Shown piece by piece: positions 1 through 9,160 of a DNA stretch of 64,000 nt. The translations under genes were made by a program, and so were the position numbers. Source of the stretch: an uncultured Bacilli bacterium (GTDB lineage Bacteria > Bacillota_I > Bacilli_A > RF39 > UBA660); NCBI GenBank assembly GCA_934096125.1, contig CAKOLB010000004.1, forward strand, positions 61,439 through 125,438, given 5' to 3'. Position 1 is the first letter of the stretch; every line of letters starts with the position of its first letter. The notes under the pieces were generated by a model, which was not told where the DNA came from, searched no databases, and worked only from the letters and a program-made list of their open reading frames with translations.

Positions 1-2
1 AT

Positions 3-185
3 CAAGAGTTTTTGATGGAAACTAATATGGGAAATATGCGGATACTTGGAAATACTTTAGAGCTTTTGAAACTTGATACTCAGGATGGAAATGTAAAGAT
101 TAAGGGGAAGATTAACTCCTTTATGTATGTAGATGGAAAGGGAAAAAATAAAGAAGATAGTTTGATGAGTAAGTTATTTAAATGA
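3..185 (+). CDS. yabP: Sporulation protein YabP (3' part)
   Basis: The window opens inside this gene; about 60 codons are present and end in TGA. The visible part reads EFLMETNMGNMRILGNTLEL, then a K-I-K-G-K-I stretch and SKLFK at the end, which matches the C-terminal half of YabP, a small sporulation protein made in the mother cell and needed for normal cortex/coat assembly with YabQ. The stop overlaps the start of the next gene (ATGA), and the order yabP-yabQ-divIC is the one known from Bacillus, which supports the call. The N-terminal part lies outside the window. Confidence 0.85.
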   Translation, partial: QEFLMETNMGNMRILGNTLELLKLDTQDGNVKIKGKINSFMYVDGKGKNKEDSLMSKLFK

Positions 186-481
186 GTAGTTCCCTGCAAC
201 TTGTAAGTTTTCTTTTTTCTTTTCTATTTGGAGTAGTATTTAGTTTTTTAACAAGTGTTAATAATTATGTTTTGCAGGATAAATCAAAAATTGTGAAGTG
301 CTTTATAACCGGGGTATTTGTTCTTGATATAGTACTTTTGTATGTTTATATGATGTATAAAATAAATATGGGAATTTTACATATATACTTTATAATGGTA
401 TTGGTATTAGGTTATATTGGGGCGGTTAAGTGTCAAACTTGTGTCAAAAGAAAAATTAAACTATTTAAAAAGACAAAATAA
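182..481 (+). CDS. yabQ: Spore cortex biosynthesis protein YabQ
   Basis: A 99-residue membrane protein whose ATG overlaps the yabP stop. Hydrophobic segments lie near residues 5-25, 41-60 and 65-83, and the C-terminus is strongly basic (VKRKIKLFKKTK). Size, topology and position between yabP and divIC fit YabQ, an integral protein of the forespore outer membrane that is required for spore cortex formation in Bacillus. Primary sequence in this family diverges fast, so gene order carries much of the weight. Translational coupling with yabP is likely. Confidence 0.8.
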   Translation: MSSSLQLVSFLFSFLFGVVFSFLTSVNNYVLQDKSKIVKCFITGVFVLDIVLLYVYMMYKINMGILHIYFIMVLVLGYIGAVKCQTCVKRKIKLFKKTK

Positions 482-527
482 GTTGTCTTTTTTTGATATA
501 CTAATTAAAGATTTGATGGGGTGGAAA

Positions 528-812
528 ATGAAAAAAACAAGGAAAGAGAAGAAGAGACTTATTACGATTAGCTTGATTATTATGTTTATGCTTGTGTCTT
601 TGGTAACTTCTGTTGCTAGTGACTGGACTAAAATTTTAGAAAATAAAAGTAAGATAGAGTCTTTAAATGTCAAGTATAATACTTTGCTAAGTGATGAAGA
701 GAAGCTTGTTAGTGAAGTAACTAAACTTCAAGATACTGATTATATAGCAAGATATGCTAAAGAAAAGTATATGTATTCAGCAGATGGTGAAACAATTATT
801 AGAATGGACTAA
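528..812 (+). CDS. divIC: Septum formation initiator DivIC/FtsB family
   Basis: A 94-residue bitopic protein: a short basic cytoplasmic N-terminus ([10 protein letters not shown]), one membrane span (about residues 10-30), then an extracytoplasmic coiled coil and the family's closing part ([18 protein letters not shown]). DivIC works with FtsL and DivIB at the division septum. The ATG at 528 is chosen because GGGGTGG lies just upstream; longer in-frame starts at 417 and 516 would put the start inside yabQ or leave a poor site. It follows yabQ as in Bacillus. Its stop overlaps the clpP stop tail to tail. Confidence 0.85.
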   Translation: MKKTRKEKKRLITISLIIMFMLVSLVTSVASDWTKILENKSKIESLNVKYNTLLSDEEKLVSEVTKLQDTDYIARYAKEKYMYSADGETIIRMD

Positions 813-1387
813 ATAATATTTTTCTTAAGTATTTCATCAATTAATCCATACTCGAGGGCTTCATCAGCGCTTAGAAAGTTATCTCTTTCGGTATCATTAT
901 AGATTTTTTCCACAGACTTTCCAGTGTTTTGAGCTAGTATTTGATTTAATTTTTCTTTAAGTTTAATAATTCTTTCAGCGGCAATTTTGATATCACTTGC
1001 CCGCCCACTTGCACCACCTAGAGGTTGGTGAATCATGACTTCAGTATTTGGTAAAGCATATCTTTTATCGCCACTTGAAAGTAAAAAGGCTCCCATACTT
1101 GCACAAAGACCAAGGCCAATGGTTATTATTTTGCTTTCAGTATACTTCATAGTATCGTAAATAGCCATACCAGCGGTGATAGCTCCTCCAGGGCTGTTGA
1201 TATAAAGGTAAATATCATCATGACTTAGGTTATCAAGATAAAGAAGCTGACCGATGATATTACTTGCCAAATTATCCTCAATTTCACCACTTAAAAAAAT
1301 AATTCGGTCCTTTAAAAGACGAGAGTATAAGTCAAAGGCATACTCTTTATTGCTAGTTTTTTCAATTACTGTAGGTATTATGTTCAT
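809..1387 (-). CDS. clpP: ATP-dependent Clp protease proteolytic subunit
   Basis: 192 residues, the normal ClpP length. The serine protease triad can be seen: Ser in [11 protein letters not shown], His in [10 protein letters not shown], and Asp in the C-terminal part ([18 protein letters not shown]). ClpP forms a tetradecameric barrel that degrades proteins fed by Clp ATPases. The ATG is preceded by AAGGAGA on the minus strand. Its last codons overlap divIC by four bases in opposite direction, so there is no room for an intergenic terminator between them. Confidence 0.97.
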   Translation of the reverse strand: MNIIPTVIEKTSNKEYAFDLYSRLLKDRIIFLSGEIEDNLASNIIGQLLYLDNLSHDDIYLYINSPGGAITAGMAIYDTMKYTESKIITIGLGLCASMGAFLLSSGDKRYALPNTEVMIHQPLGGASGRASDIKIAAERIIKLKEKLNQILAQNTGKSVEKIYNDTERDNFLSADEALEYGLIDEILKKNII

Positions 1388-1455
1388 ATTTTTGTCTCCT
1401 TATAAGTAAATAATAGTAAATATATTTAAATTTTATTCACAAGAACTAAAAAAAT

Positions 1456-1464
1456 TGATATAAT
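1456..1464 (+). promoter_or_regulatory. Extended -10 promoter of the nucleoside kinase gene
   Basis: TGATATAAT is a perfect TGN-TATAAT extended -10 element, 28 bases before the GTG start at 1492. No good -35 is visible, which is common for extended -10 promoters. It lies in the divergent gap between clpP and the kinase gene. Confidence 0.6.
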
Positions 1465-1491
1465 TGTTATTAAGAATAGAGGGAGATAATA

Positions 1492-3135
1492 GTGAGCTAT
1501 TTTGAAGTTGAATTTGATGGTGTGAAACATAAATATCCTCAAGGTACTTTGTTTTATGAAGTATCTAAGGCTTCTAAAAAAGAAAATATAATGGCTTATA
1601 AAATAGGTAATGAAGTGTTTTCTTTAGATGAAAAAGTAAATAAAAATGTTAAGATAGAGTTTATAAATACGGATGATATAATTGGTAATAAGATATATAA
1701 AGCAGGACTTAAGTTTTTGTTTGAAGTGGCTCTTTTGGAGTGTTTTCCAAATTTAGAAGTTACTTATGAACATAGTGTGCCAAGAGGAATGCTTGCTCAT
1801 GTATCAGGAGATAAAGTTTTAACCCAAGATGATATTTCAGTAATTAAGGGAAAGATGAGTGAGATAATATATAATAATGATAAAATTATAAAGCTTAATA
1901 TTTTGCCGAAAGAGGCGATTAATTATTTTTATCATCATTCTTTGTATGAAAAGGCGGAAAATATCCAAAATATAAGTGATAGGGTTGTTAATTTTTATAG
2001 TTTGCGGAAAAGACTTAATTATTTTTATTCACTTATGCCTTATAATACTGGTGCTCTTAATAAGTTTGAAATAGTATATTTAGGAAAAAATAAGTTAATA
2101 TTTTTGTTCCCAACTGTTAAAAGTCATGGAAAAGTGCCAGAGTATGTGCATTATGCTAGTATCTTAGAAAGCTTTTGGGAAGGTAAAAAATGGCTTAATC
2201 AAATGCATATTCCTTATGTTTCCGATTTAAATAAATTAGTTGGTAATGGAAAGATTAAAGATTTTATTACTTCTTCTGAGCTTAAGTTTAACTTAAACAT
2301 TTCCAAAGTGGTAAAGGATGTGCAAGCAAGAAAAGATATTAAGTTCATTTTGATTGCGGGTCCATCATCTTCAGGAAAGACAACGACGACCTCAAGAATT
2401 GCGAATTATTTTGCGGCTGAAGGGTATGATACAATTAAAATAAGTTTGGATGATTATTTTCTAGACCGAGAAAAAAGTCCAAAGGATGAAAATGGTAAGT
2501 ATAATTTTGAATGTTTAGAAGCTTTGGATGTTTCCCTTTTTAATCAAGATTTAAATGATTTACTTATGGGTAAGGAAGTGTTGCTTCCAAAGTATAATTT
2601 TTTAACAGGGAAAGGTGAAAAGGGAAAAGAAAAAATTTCTTTAAAAGAAAATAGTATTGTTCTAATTGAAGGACTTCATGCTTTAAATGAAGAACTTACG
2701 AAGTCTATTGCATCAACATATAAGTACAAAGTGTATTTAAGTCCATTTATTCCTCTTAGTATCGATAGACATAACTATATATCAACTCTAGATATGCGGC
2801 TTTTAAGAAGAATGGTTCGTGATAATAGAACAAGAGGTTATGAAGTTACAGCGACAATTGATAGTTGGCAGAGCGTTCGAAGTGGAGAAGAAAAATATAT
2901 TTTTCCATATATTCATGAGGCTGATACAATTGTTAATACGGCGCTTCCCTATGAAATTGGGGTGCTGAAAGTTTATGTGCTTCCTCTTTTGTTATCAGTT
3001 GATGTAAATTCTATTTATTATGAAGAGGCAAGAAGATTAGTGGATTTCTTAAAACAGTTTTTTCCTATTCCAGGAGAATATGTTAATGATGAATCAATAT
3101 TACGCGAGTTTATAGGAGGTAAATATAATGATTAA
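1492..3135 (+). CDS. Nucleoside kinase with TGS/SAD domains (uridine kinase-like)
   Basis: 547 residues with a composite layout: an N-terminal TGS-like domain (about 1-65), a region like the editing-associated domain of threonyl-tRNA synthetase, including HxxxH-like parts near residues 70-230, then a P-loop kinase domain with Walker A GPSSSGKTTT near residue 295 and the DDYF motif of uridine kinase/phosphoribulokinase. This fusion is a known COG0572 nucleoside kinase type in Firmicutes; the substrate is probably uridine/cytidine. Start is GTG with GGGAG seven bases upstream. The end overlaps the gap gene by eight bases. Confidence 0.85.
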   Translation: MSYFEVEFDGVKHKYPQGTLFYEVSKASKKENIMAYKIGNEVFSLDEKVNKNVKIEFINTDDIIGNKIYKAGLKFLFEVALLECFPNLEVTYEHSVPRGMLAHVSGDKVLTQDDISVIKGKMSEIIYNNDKIIKLNILPKEAINYFYHHSLYEKAENIQNISDRVVNFYSLRKRLNYFYSLMPYNTGALNKFEIVYLGKNKLIFLFPTVKSHGKVPEYVHYASILESFWEGKKWLNQMHIPYVSDLNKLVGNGKIKDFITSSELKFNLNISKVVKDVQARKDIKFILIAGPSSSGKTTTTSRIANYFAAEGYDTIKISLDDYFLDREKSPKDENGKYNFECLEALDVSLFNQDLNDLLMGKEVLLPKYNFLTGKGEKGKEKISLKENSIVLIEGLHALNEELTKSIASTYKYKVYLSPFIPLSIDRHNYISTLDMRLLRRMVRDNRTRGYEVTATIDSWQSVRSGEEKYIFPYIHEADTIVNTALPYEIGVLKVYVLPLLLSVDVNSIYYEEARRLVDFLKQFFPIPGEYVNDESILREFIGGKYND

Positions 3136-4132
3136 AGTTGCGATTAATGGTTTTGGGAGAATTGGGAGGTTAGCTTTTAGACAAATAGTTACACAAACAG
3201 ATTTTGATATTGTAGCTATTAATGACTTAACTAGTGCTGAAGATTTAGCATATTTAGTTAAGTATGATACTGTTCATGGCTCTTTTCATGAAGATGAAAT
3301 TACTTTTGATGGTAATGAAATAGTTGTAGCAGGAAAGAAAAGAATTAAAGTTTATAGTGAAACTGACCCTTTTAATTTACCATGGGGTGAATTAGGTGTA
3401 GATTTAGTTCTTGAATGTACTGGTAAGTTTACATCAAGAGAAGGGGCAATGAAACATATTACATCTGGCGCAAAAAAGGTACTTATTTCTGCACCTTGTA
3501 AAGATGAGGTAAAAACTATTGTTTATGGTGTTAATGATAATATTTTAACTAGTGATGATATTATTGTTTCTGGGGCAAGTTGTACTACCAATTGTTTGGC
3601 ACCAGTTTTATATGTTTTAAATAAAAATATTGGAATTAAAAAAGGTTTTATGACTACTGTTCATGCTTATACAAATGACCAAGCTACTTTGGATATTGCT
3701 CATAAAAAAGGTATTAAAGCTAGAAGAGGTAGAGCATGTGCGCAAAATATTGTTCCAGCATCTACTGGAGCAGCAAAAGCAATTGGGCATGTTATTCCTG
3801 AACTTAATGGAAAACTTGATGGAATGGCAATGCGAGTTCCAACTGCAGATGGTTCTTTAATTGATGTAACTTTGGAACTAGCTCGAAAGACAACTATAGA
3901 AGAAGTTAATAATTTGTTTAAAAATAATCAAAGTGTTGTTCTTAAGTACACAGAAGACCCAATTGTTTCAAGCGATTGTCTTGGTAAAAAATTTGGGGCT
4001 ATAGTTGATGGACTTTCAACTAATATAATTGAGTCAGATGACACACAACTTGTTAAAGTACTTGCTTGGTATGATAATGAATATGGGTATACAGCACAAA
4101 TGCTTAGAACTGCAAAAAAAATGTTTGAATAG
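3128..4132 (+). CDS. gap: Glyceraldehyde-3-phosphate dehydrogenase, type I
   Basis: 334 residues, full length. The NAD-binding GFGRIGR motif is at residues 8-14 and the catalytic cysteine sits in GASCTTNCLAP near residue 152; the C-terminal WYDNEYGY is canonical. It oxidises glyceraldehyde 3-phosphate to 1,3-bisphosphoglycerate with NAD in glycolysis; pgk, tpiA and gpmI lie 55 kb away in this window. AGGAGG precedes the ATG, which overlaps the end of the nucleoside kinase. The substrate-loop segment reads RGRACAQNIVP, with a Cys where most homologues have small residues. Confidence 0.97.
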   Translation: MIKVAINGFGRIGRLAFRQIVTQTDFDIVAINDLTSAEDLAYLVKYDTVHGSFHEDEITFDGNEIVVAGKKRIKVYSETDPFNLPWGELGVDLVLECTGKFTSREGAMKHITSGAKKVLISAPCKDEVKTIVYGVNDNILTSDDIIVSGASCTTNCLAPVLYVLNKNIGIKKGFMTTVHAYTNDQATLDIAHKKGIKARRGRACAQNIVPASTGAAKAIGHVIPELNGKLDGMAMRVPTADGSLIDVTLELARKTTIEEVNNLFKNNQSVVLKYTEDPIVSSDCLGKKFGAIVDGLSTNIIESDDTQLVKVLAWYDNEYGYTAQMLRTAKKMFE

Positions 4133-4150
4133 AGTCTTATGACTTTTTTT
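4131..4150 (+). terminator. Weak rho-independent terminator after gap
   Basis: AGAGTC-ttat-GACTTT forms a six-pair stem followed by a run of seven T, just after the gap stop. The stem is short, so the call is moderate. Confidence 0.45.
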
Positions 4151-4155
4151 GCTAG

Positions 4156-4406
4156 TTATAAATAATTTTGATTGATTTTTTTGATAATGGAGTTAGGGTA
4201 AGGTTTTCTTTCATCAGTTTTGCCTACGATATAATCTATTGATGTGTCGTAAAATATAGCTAGTTCATAAAGCTAGTTGATTGGCATTAGTCTTTTGCCT
4301 ATTTCACATTCACTAAATTGTTGCTGTTTAATTCCAAGGGCATTAGCTGCATCTTTTTGTTTTAAATCTTTGTCTTCTCTAATTCTTTAAGTCTATTGAT
4401 ATTCAT
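4156..4406 (-). pseudogene. Broken XRE-family regulator
   Basis: Read on the minus strand from ATG at 4406, the sequence starts MNINRLKEL, then needs a one-base frame change to continue as EDKDLKQKDAANALGIKQQ and further QFSECEIGKRLMPIN, an obvious helix-turn-helix of the Cro/CI type. An in-frame TAG follows (PIN-stop-LYELAIFYDTS) before the family's closing IDYIVGKTDERKPYP. So it has at least one frameshift and one nonsense change. The rest of the 435-base gap (4407-4553) shows only a short open stretch (YDASGNDIRKEIIKYKI, stop) with no start, perhaps another gene scrap. Confidence 0.85.
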
Positions 4407-4553
4407 ATGGAGTTTATTATTCTAGACAAAGTATTGGGCACTGCCAGGCTATGATGCATCTGGAAATGATATTAGAAAAGAAATTATAAAATATAAAATT
4501 TGATTTAATCGATTTGGATACTGAAACAAAATCAAACCCAATTAGGATAAACT

Positions 4554-4591
4554 AAAAAGTTAGTAAATTATTTAGTCTTTACTAACTTTTT
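4554..4591. terminator. Long inverted repeat, terminator of the flippase gene
   Basis: AAAAAGTTAGTAAA (4554-4567) pairs perfectly with TTTACTAACTTTTT (4578-4591) around a ten-base loop. It contains the stop codon of the minus-strand flippase gene and can act in both directions. Confidence 0.8.
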
Positions 4592-6193
4592 CTTTGGAAG
4601 TTTATTAATTATTCTATCTCCTAGTAGTTTGTTTAATAAGTCTTTATTCATGCTATAGTATAAAACTAGTGATGAAAGACCGATGACCGCAAGAATTGTA
4701 AATGTTATGATTTTGCTGTAAGAATGGTCAAAAATTAAGTTGCGAGCTATAGTGCATATGATAACTAAAATGATAATTGTAATAAATAATTTAGGAATAG
4801 ATTTAAGAGTTTCTTTGTAGCTGAAATTATATTTGTGTTTGAGTGTATATAAAGGAATTAATAGTGATAAACAGTAGCCGATGGTAGTTGCTAAGATAGC
4901 TCCATAAAATGGATAAATACCAATTTTGTTGAATAATAAAATTAAAGGAATATCAAGAATGGTTTTAGTGATAAGACCAATACCTACCGATGTATATATG
5001 AGTTTTGTTTTATTTAAACCTTGAAGAGCACTACATATCATTATGTAAGCAGAGTCTAAAATGGCTAGTAAAATGGTATATTTAAATATTAGAGGTCCAT
5101 AAAAACTTTGACCATAGAAACAAGTCCATATTTCTTTGGAAAAGATACTTAAGAAAATTGATAGGGGAAGTATTGCATAAAGTAATACTTGAAGTGTTTT
5201 GTTAAATTGTAAGTTTACTTCTTTCATATCTTTTTTAGTAAAAGCTTCCACAATTGAGGGAATAAGACTGATGACTAGGCCTGTTGCAATGGCTGTAACA
5301 ACACTTACAAGTTTTGCACCCCAGGTGGTAAAGATACTACTGATGGTTTCGATATCTTCGGCAGGATAACCAATCCAGTTTAAACCTTTGATAACTAAAA
5401 TCATATCAACAGAATTATAAATACTGTTAGCAACATTGATAACGATGAAAGGAATGCAGTAGCCGATTAATTTTTTTAAGATAGATTTCTTTTCTTCTTG
5501 AGAGACTTCTTCGTACTTTGTAAATAAGTCTTTTTTGATGGCCCTAGTTTTTATAAGTAAGTACATATAAGAGATAATGGCTCCGATGAATGCTCCAGAA
5601 ACGGCGATACCTACGGCTTTAGCAACATTTAAATGAAATACTTTAAGAGCTAGAAAAGAACCAATGATGATTATTAGAACTCTGGTAAATTGTTCGATAA
5701 CTTGGCCAATTGATGGAGCGGCGATGTACCGGTGTCCTTGAAGATATCCTCTTAAAATACTTAGAAGAGGAACAACTAATATGGCAAAAGATACACACCT
5801 AAGAACGTATGTTACATCGGCAACAGAATTTCCGCCTTGTAAATCACCAACGATAACCTGAGCTATTAATGGAGCACCGAAAAAACAAATACAAAAAGAG
5901 ACAATAGAAAATATCTGAATGATTTTACTAGCATACTTAAACATATATGTTTTTTCTTTTTGTTTTCCTAAAGTGTTGTATTCACTTGTTATCTTACTAA
6001 TGGCAAGAGGTATGCCGGCGGAAGAAATTATAAGAAAGAAATTATATATATTGTAAGCATAACCATATAAAGACCCACCGTTTTCACCAATTATATTATA
6101 GAAAGGAATAACGTATACTACTCCTAAAATTTTGGATACGATAATAGCAATTGTGGCAATTAAAGCGCCTTCCATAAATTCATTTTTTTTCAA
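4568..6193 (-). CDS. MurJ/SpoVB-type polysaccharide flippase (MOP superfamily)
   Basis: 541 residues with about 14 predicted membrane segments and the MOP/PST fold hallmarks: an N-terminal GALIATIAIIVSKILG, then SLYGYAYNIYNFFLIISSAGIPLAISK and LRGYLQGHR near residue 155. This family flips lipid-linked precursors (lipid II in MurJ; SpoVB in spore cortex synthesis). With other sporulation genes nearby, either a vegetative lipid II flippase or a SpoVB-like role is possible; sequence alone does not decide. The start is probably TTG at 6193 with GGAG eight bases upstream; an ATG six codons further in is an alternative. Confidence 0.85.
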   Translation of the reverse strand: MKKNEFMEGALIATIAIIVSKILGVVYVIPFYNIIGENGGSLYGYAYNIYNFFLIISSAGIPLAISKITSEYNTLGKQKEKTYMFKYASKIIQIFSIVSFCICFFGAPLIAQVIVGDLQGGNSVADVTYVLRCVSFAILVVPLLSILRGYLQGHRYIAAPSIGQVIEQFTRVLIIIIGSFLALKVFHLNVAKAVGIAVSGAFIGAIISYMYLLIKTRAIKKDLFTKYEEVSQEEKKSILKKLIGYCIPFIVINVANSIYNSVDMILVIKGLNWIGYPAEDIETISSIFTTWGAKLVSVVTAIATGLVISLIPSIVEAFTKKDMKEVNLQFNKTLQVLLYAILPLSIFLSIFSKEIWTCFYGQSFYGPLIFKYTILLAILDSAYIMICSALQGLNKTKLIYTSVGIGLITKTILDIPLILLFNKIGIYPFYGAILATTIGYCLSLLIPLYTLKHKYNFSYKETLKSIPKLFITIIILVIICTIARNLIFDHSYSKIITFTILAVIGLSSLVLYYSMNKDLLNKLLGDRIINKLPKKKLVKTK

Positions 6194-6340
6194 GTTATCA
6201 TCTCCGTCTTCCTAATTATAATAGAAAATTTAGGGTGAGGCAAATAAATTTAAGGGAAAATGTCAAGTAGGGGTAAAAGTTATGAGGTGTTATGAAAGTG
6301 TCAAGTTCTTTTTTTATTATTTTAATAATCTAAAAAGTCG

Positions 6341-6349
6341 TGTTATAAT
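6341..6349 (+). promoter_or_regulatory. Extended -10 promoter of the ftsE-ftsX operon
   Basis: TGTTATAAT is a TGN-TATAAT element, 19 bases before the ftsE ATG and leaving a very short leader. A clear -35 is not seen. It drives an operon of ftsE, ftsX, the M23 peptidase and probably the metallo-hydrolase. Confidence 0.55.
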
Positions 6350-6368
6350 TATGGTGGAGGATTGTCTT

Positions 6369-7070
6369 ATGAAGTTTATTGAATTAAAAAATGTTAATAA
6401 AACTTATAAAAATGGGATAACAGCGATTGCGGATTTGTCGGTGGGAATTACCAAAGGTGAATTTGTCTTTGTAATAGGTCTTACCGCCAGTGGAAAATCG
6501 ACGTTTATTAAAATGTTATATAGAGAAGAAAAACCAACTAGTGGAACTGTTTATGTTGGTGGTTTAAATGTGGGGAAACTTAGAAATGGTAAGGTTTACA
6601 AACTTAGAAGAAAACTAGGAATTGTTTTTCAAGATTTTAAACTTTTGCCAAAGCTTACGGTTTATGAAAACGTTGCTTTTGCTCTTGAATGTATTGGTCT
6701 TAAGTCTAGTGAGATTAGACCAAAGGTTTTAAATGCCTTGGAAAGAGTAGGCTTAAAAGAAAAGGTAAGGGCATTTCCAGGGGAACTATCTGGTGGAGAA
6801 CAGCAAAGAGTGTGTATTGCTAGGGCAATTGTAAATGAGCCAAAACTACTTATTTGTGATGAACCTACAGGTAATTTAGATCCTAAAACTAGTAAAGAAA
6901 TTATGAAAGTAATTGAAAACATTAATAAAGATTTAGGGACAACTATAGTTATGGCTACTCATGATAAAGAAATAGTGGACCGAATGAAGAAAAGAGTTCT
7001 TTTGATAGACCATGGGGTTTTAGCAGGAGACTATGCGAAAGGAAGTTATAAGACAAATGAGGGTGTGTAG
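6369..7070 (+). CDS. ftsE: Cell division ATP-binding protein FtsE
   Basis: 233 residues, an ABC ATPase with Walker A GLTASGKST near residue 41, signature LSGGEQQRV, and Walker B LLICDEPTGNLD. FtsE with FtsX forms an ABC-like complex that does not transport but switches on peptidoglycan hydrolases at the septum. ATG 6369 is chosen because GGTGGAGGA sits just upstream; an upstream in-frame ATG at 6282 has no site and precedes the promoter. It overlaps ftsX, and the M23 hydrolase follows, which is the expected functional trio. Confidence 0.93.
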   Translation: MKFIELKNVNKTYKNGITAIADLSVGITKGEFVFVIGLTASGKSTFIKMLYREEKPTSGTVYVGGLNVGKLRNGKVYKLRRKLGIVFQDFKLLPKLTVYENVAFALECIGLKSSEIRPKVLNALERVGLKEKVRAFPGELSGGEQQRVCIARAIVNEPKLLICDEPTGNLDPKTSKEIMKVIENINKDLGTTIVMATHDKEIVDRMKKRVLLIDHGVLAGDYAKGSYKTNEGV

Positions 7071-7950
7071 AATATTTATAAGAAGTGTTAGAGATGCTTT
7101 TAAAAGTGTAGTTAGAAATTTCTCTTTAAGTTTTGCTTCAATCATGTGTACAACAATAACTCTTATTTTAGTATCTGTAGCTTTGATATGTGCTTTAAAT
7201 GTGGATAATGCAACTAAGATGGTCGAAAATGAATTAACTGTTGTAGTATATTTGAAAAAAGATGTAACTGATGATGTGGTTAGTAATATTAAGGCAGATT
7301 TGAAAAATCAAGGGAATATAAGTGAGATGACTTATAAAAGTAAAGATGAGTGGAAAAGTGAAATGAGTGAATATGATGATGCTTTTAAAACTGTCCTTGA
7401 TTACTTAGATGAAAATCCTTTGCTTGATTCTTTTGTTATTAAAGTAAAAGATGTGAAGAAGTTAAAGGAAACTAGTGAGTATATTAAAACTTTAGATGGT
7501 GTAGATACTGTCAAATATGGTGAGGGAATGGTTGAAACTGTTATCTCGGTATTTGATATAGTTCAAAAGGTAGTTATTGTGGTGGTAATAGCTTTAGTGC
7601 TTGTTACAGGTTTTCTAATTAGTAATACTATTAAACTTACAATATTTAGCCGAAGAAATGAAATAGAAATAATGAGACTCGTTGGTGCTAGCAATATGGC
7701 GATTAAATTACCATTTTTATTCGAAGGCTTTATGATTGGTTTAATTGGTTCAATAATTCCAGTGTGTGTAACAATTTATGGATATGTAATTTTGTATACG
7801 CGATTACATGGTAGATTATTTTCTAATATGCTTATGCTTATTAAACCTTATAATTTTGTATTTTATGTCTCTTTAATACTAGTTTTAATTGGAGCTTTAG
7901 TAGGTATGTATGGTAGTGTTAAAGCCGTTAGGAAGTATTTGAAGATATGA
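7057..7950 (+). CDS. ftsX: Cell division protein FtsX
   Basis: 297 residues with the FtsX topology: one membrane span near residues 20-45, a large extracytoplasmic loop (about 46-165) that would contact the hydrolase, then three spans. The N-terminus MRVCRIFIRSVRDAFKSVVRN aligns with family starts such as M-K-x-R-x-x-x-R-x-x-x-x-G-x-K-N-x-x-R-N, so ATG 7057 is preferred over ATG 7033, where AGGAG sits too close. It overlaps ftsE by 14 bases and the M23 gene by four (ATGA). Confidence 0.9.
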   Translation: MRVCRIFIRSVRDAFKSVVRNFSLSFASIMCTTITLILVSVALICALNVDNATKMVENELTVVVYLKKDVTDDVVSNIKADLKNQGNISEMTYKSKDEWKSEMSEYDDAFKTVLDYLDENPLLDSFVIKVKDVKKLKETSEYIKTLDGVDTVKYGEGMVETVISVFDIVQKVVIVVVIALVLVTGFLISNTIKLTIFSRRNEIEIMRLVGASNMAIKLPFLFEGFMIGLIGSIIPVCVTIYGYVILYTRLHGRLFSNMLMLIKPYNFVFYVSLILVLIGALVGMYGSVKAVRKYLKI

Positions 7951-9158
7951 TGAAGATGGTAAATTATTTTGTGCGTTATATTCTAGCTATATGTATGATT
8001 TGTGCTTCTTTTATGGTAAATATTAAAAGTGCAAGTGCAAAAAGTGAAGCGACTACTTTGGCAGAACTTCGGCAAGAGCTTAAGAATTTACAAGCAAAAA
8101 AACAAAGTACACAAAATCAGAAGAACATGACGGAAAAAGAAAAGAGACAAAGAAATAATGATATTATGAATGCCAATCAGGAGATTCAAAATTCGGAGAA
8201 TAAGATTGCTGAGGCTAAGGCTGATATCGAAGCAACACAAGTAAAGATTGCTGAGCTTGACAAACAGACTAAGGATCTTATGGAGTCCTATCAAGTGATG
8301 CTGGGTGATAATTCTTATCTAGAGTTTGTGACAGATTCTTCGTCGATGACTGAGCTTATCATGAGAATAGATGCTGTGCGGCAAGTAACTAATTACAATA
8401 AAGATAAACTAGCAGAGATGGAAGAACTTATTAAGACTAATGAGCAAAAACAAGTAGATTTAAAAAATTATGAAGTAGAACTTAATAATAATATTGATTC
8501 TTATCAAAAACAAATTGAAAGTTTAGACTCTAGTTTGCTTGCTCTTTCTGATATTTCAATTGGTATCGATGAAGAAATTGATATTGTACAAACAAATATA
8601 AAAAATTATGTAGCAATGGGATGTGGAGAAAATCAAAAATTTACGGAATGTGCTTCATATTCTTATAATAGTACTTGGTTAAAGCCTGTTACCAAGGGGA
8701 CTGTGACTAGTTTATTTGGCTGGCGAAAGTTAAACGGAGCTAGTAGCAACCATAGTGGTATTGATATTGGAACGCCGGAAGGAACAAGTGTTTATTCGGC
8801 CACAAATGGGAAAGTTGTCTATATTATAAGAGGCTCTAGTTGTGGGGGAAATCAAGTTTATATTGAGTCTAAAGTAGATGGTGTTACTTATACGATGCTT
8901 TATGCACACATGTTATCAATTAATGTTAGCCTTCATCAAGATGTAAGTAATCAAACAGTTATAGGTAAATCTGGAGGTCAAAGTACGGCGAAAAAGTATG
9001 GTGGCTATGATAGATGTACTTTTGGAGCGCATCTTCACTATAGTGTTTCAAAGAGTAACTGGACTACTTGGTCACACTTCTATTCTAATTTAATTAATCC
9101 GCCGGGATTTCCAGGAAAAGGTGCTTCGTTTTATTCGCGGACACAATGGTTTAGATAA
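7947..9158 (+). CDS. Secreted coiled-coil M23 (LytM) peptidase, FtsEX partner
   Basis: 403 residues. A signal peptide (about 1-32, ending SASAKS) leads into a long coiled coil (about 35-210), then an LytM/M23 endopeptidase domain. Zinc ligands are visible: HSGIDIG (His and Asp) and GAHLHYS (HxH). This layout, fused translationally to ftsX by an ATGA overlap, is that of EnvC/PcsB-type hydrolases controlled by FtsEX; Bacillus uses CwlO with an NlpC/P60 domain instead. Here the M23 zinc site looks intact, so it is probably itself a hydrolase rather than only an activator as EnvC is. Confidence 0.88.
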   Translation: MMKMVNYFVRYILAICMICASFMVNIKSASAKSEATTLAELRQELKNLQAKKQSTQNQKNMTEKEKRQRNNDIMNANQEIQNSENKIAEAKADIEATQVKIAELDKQTKDLMESYQVMLGDNSYLEFVTDSSSMTELIMRIDAVRQVTNYNKDKLAEMEELIKTNEQKQVDLKNYEVELNNNIDSYQKQIESLDSSLLALSDISIGIDEEIDIVQTNIKNYVAMGCGENQKFTECASYSYNSTWLKPVTKGTVTSLFGWRKLNGASSNHSGIDIGTPEGTSVYSATNGKVVYIIRGSSCGGNQVYIESKVDGVTYTMLYAHMLSINVSLHQDVSNQTVIGKSGGQSTAKKYGGYDRCTFGAHLHYSVSKSNWTTWSHFYSNLINPPGFPGKGASFYSRTQWFR

Positions 9159-9160
9159 TT

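Noticed and set aside
417..527. A longer DivIC beginning at ATG 417
   Set aside because: The extension lies inside yabQ, adds a non-family N-terminus, and ATG 528 has the ribosome site.
4407..4553. Insertion sequence remnant downstream of the broken XRE gene
   Set aside because: Only a short open stretch without start, no terminal repeats and no transposase motif.
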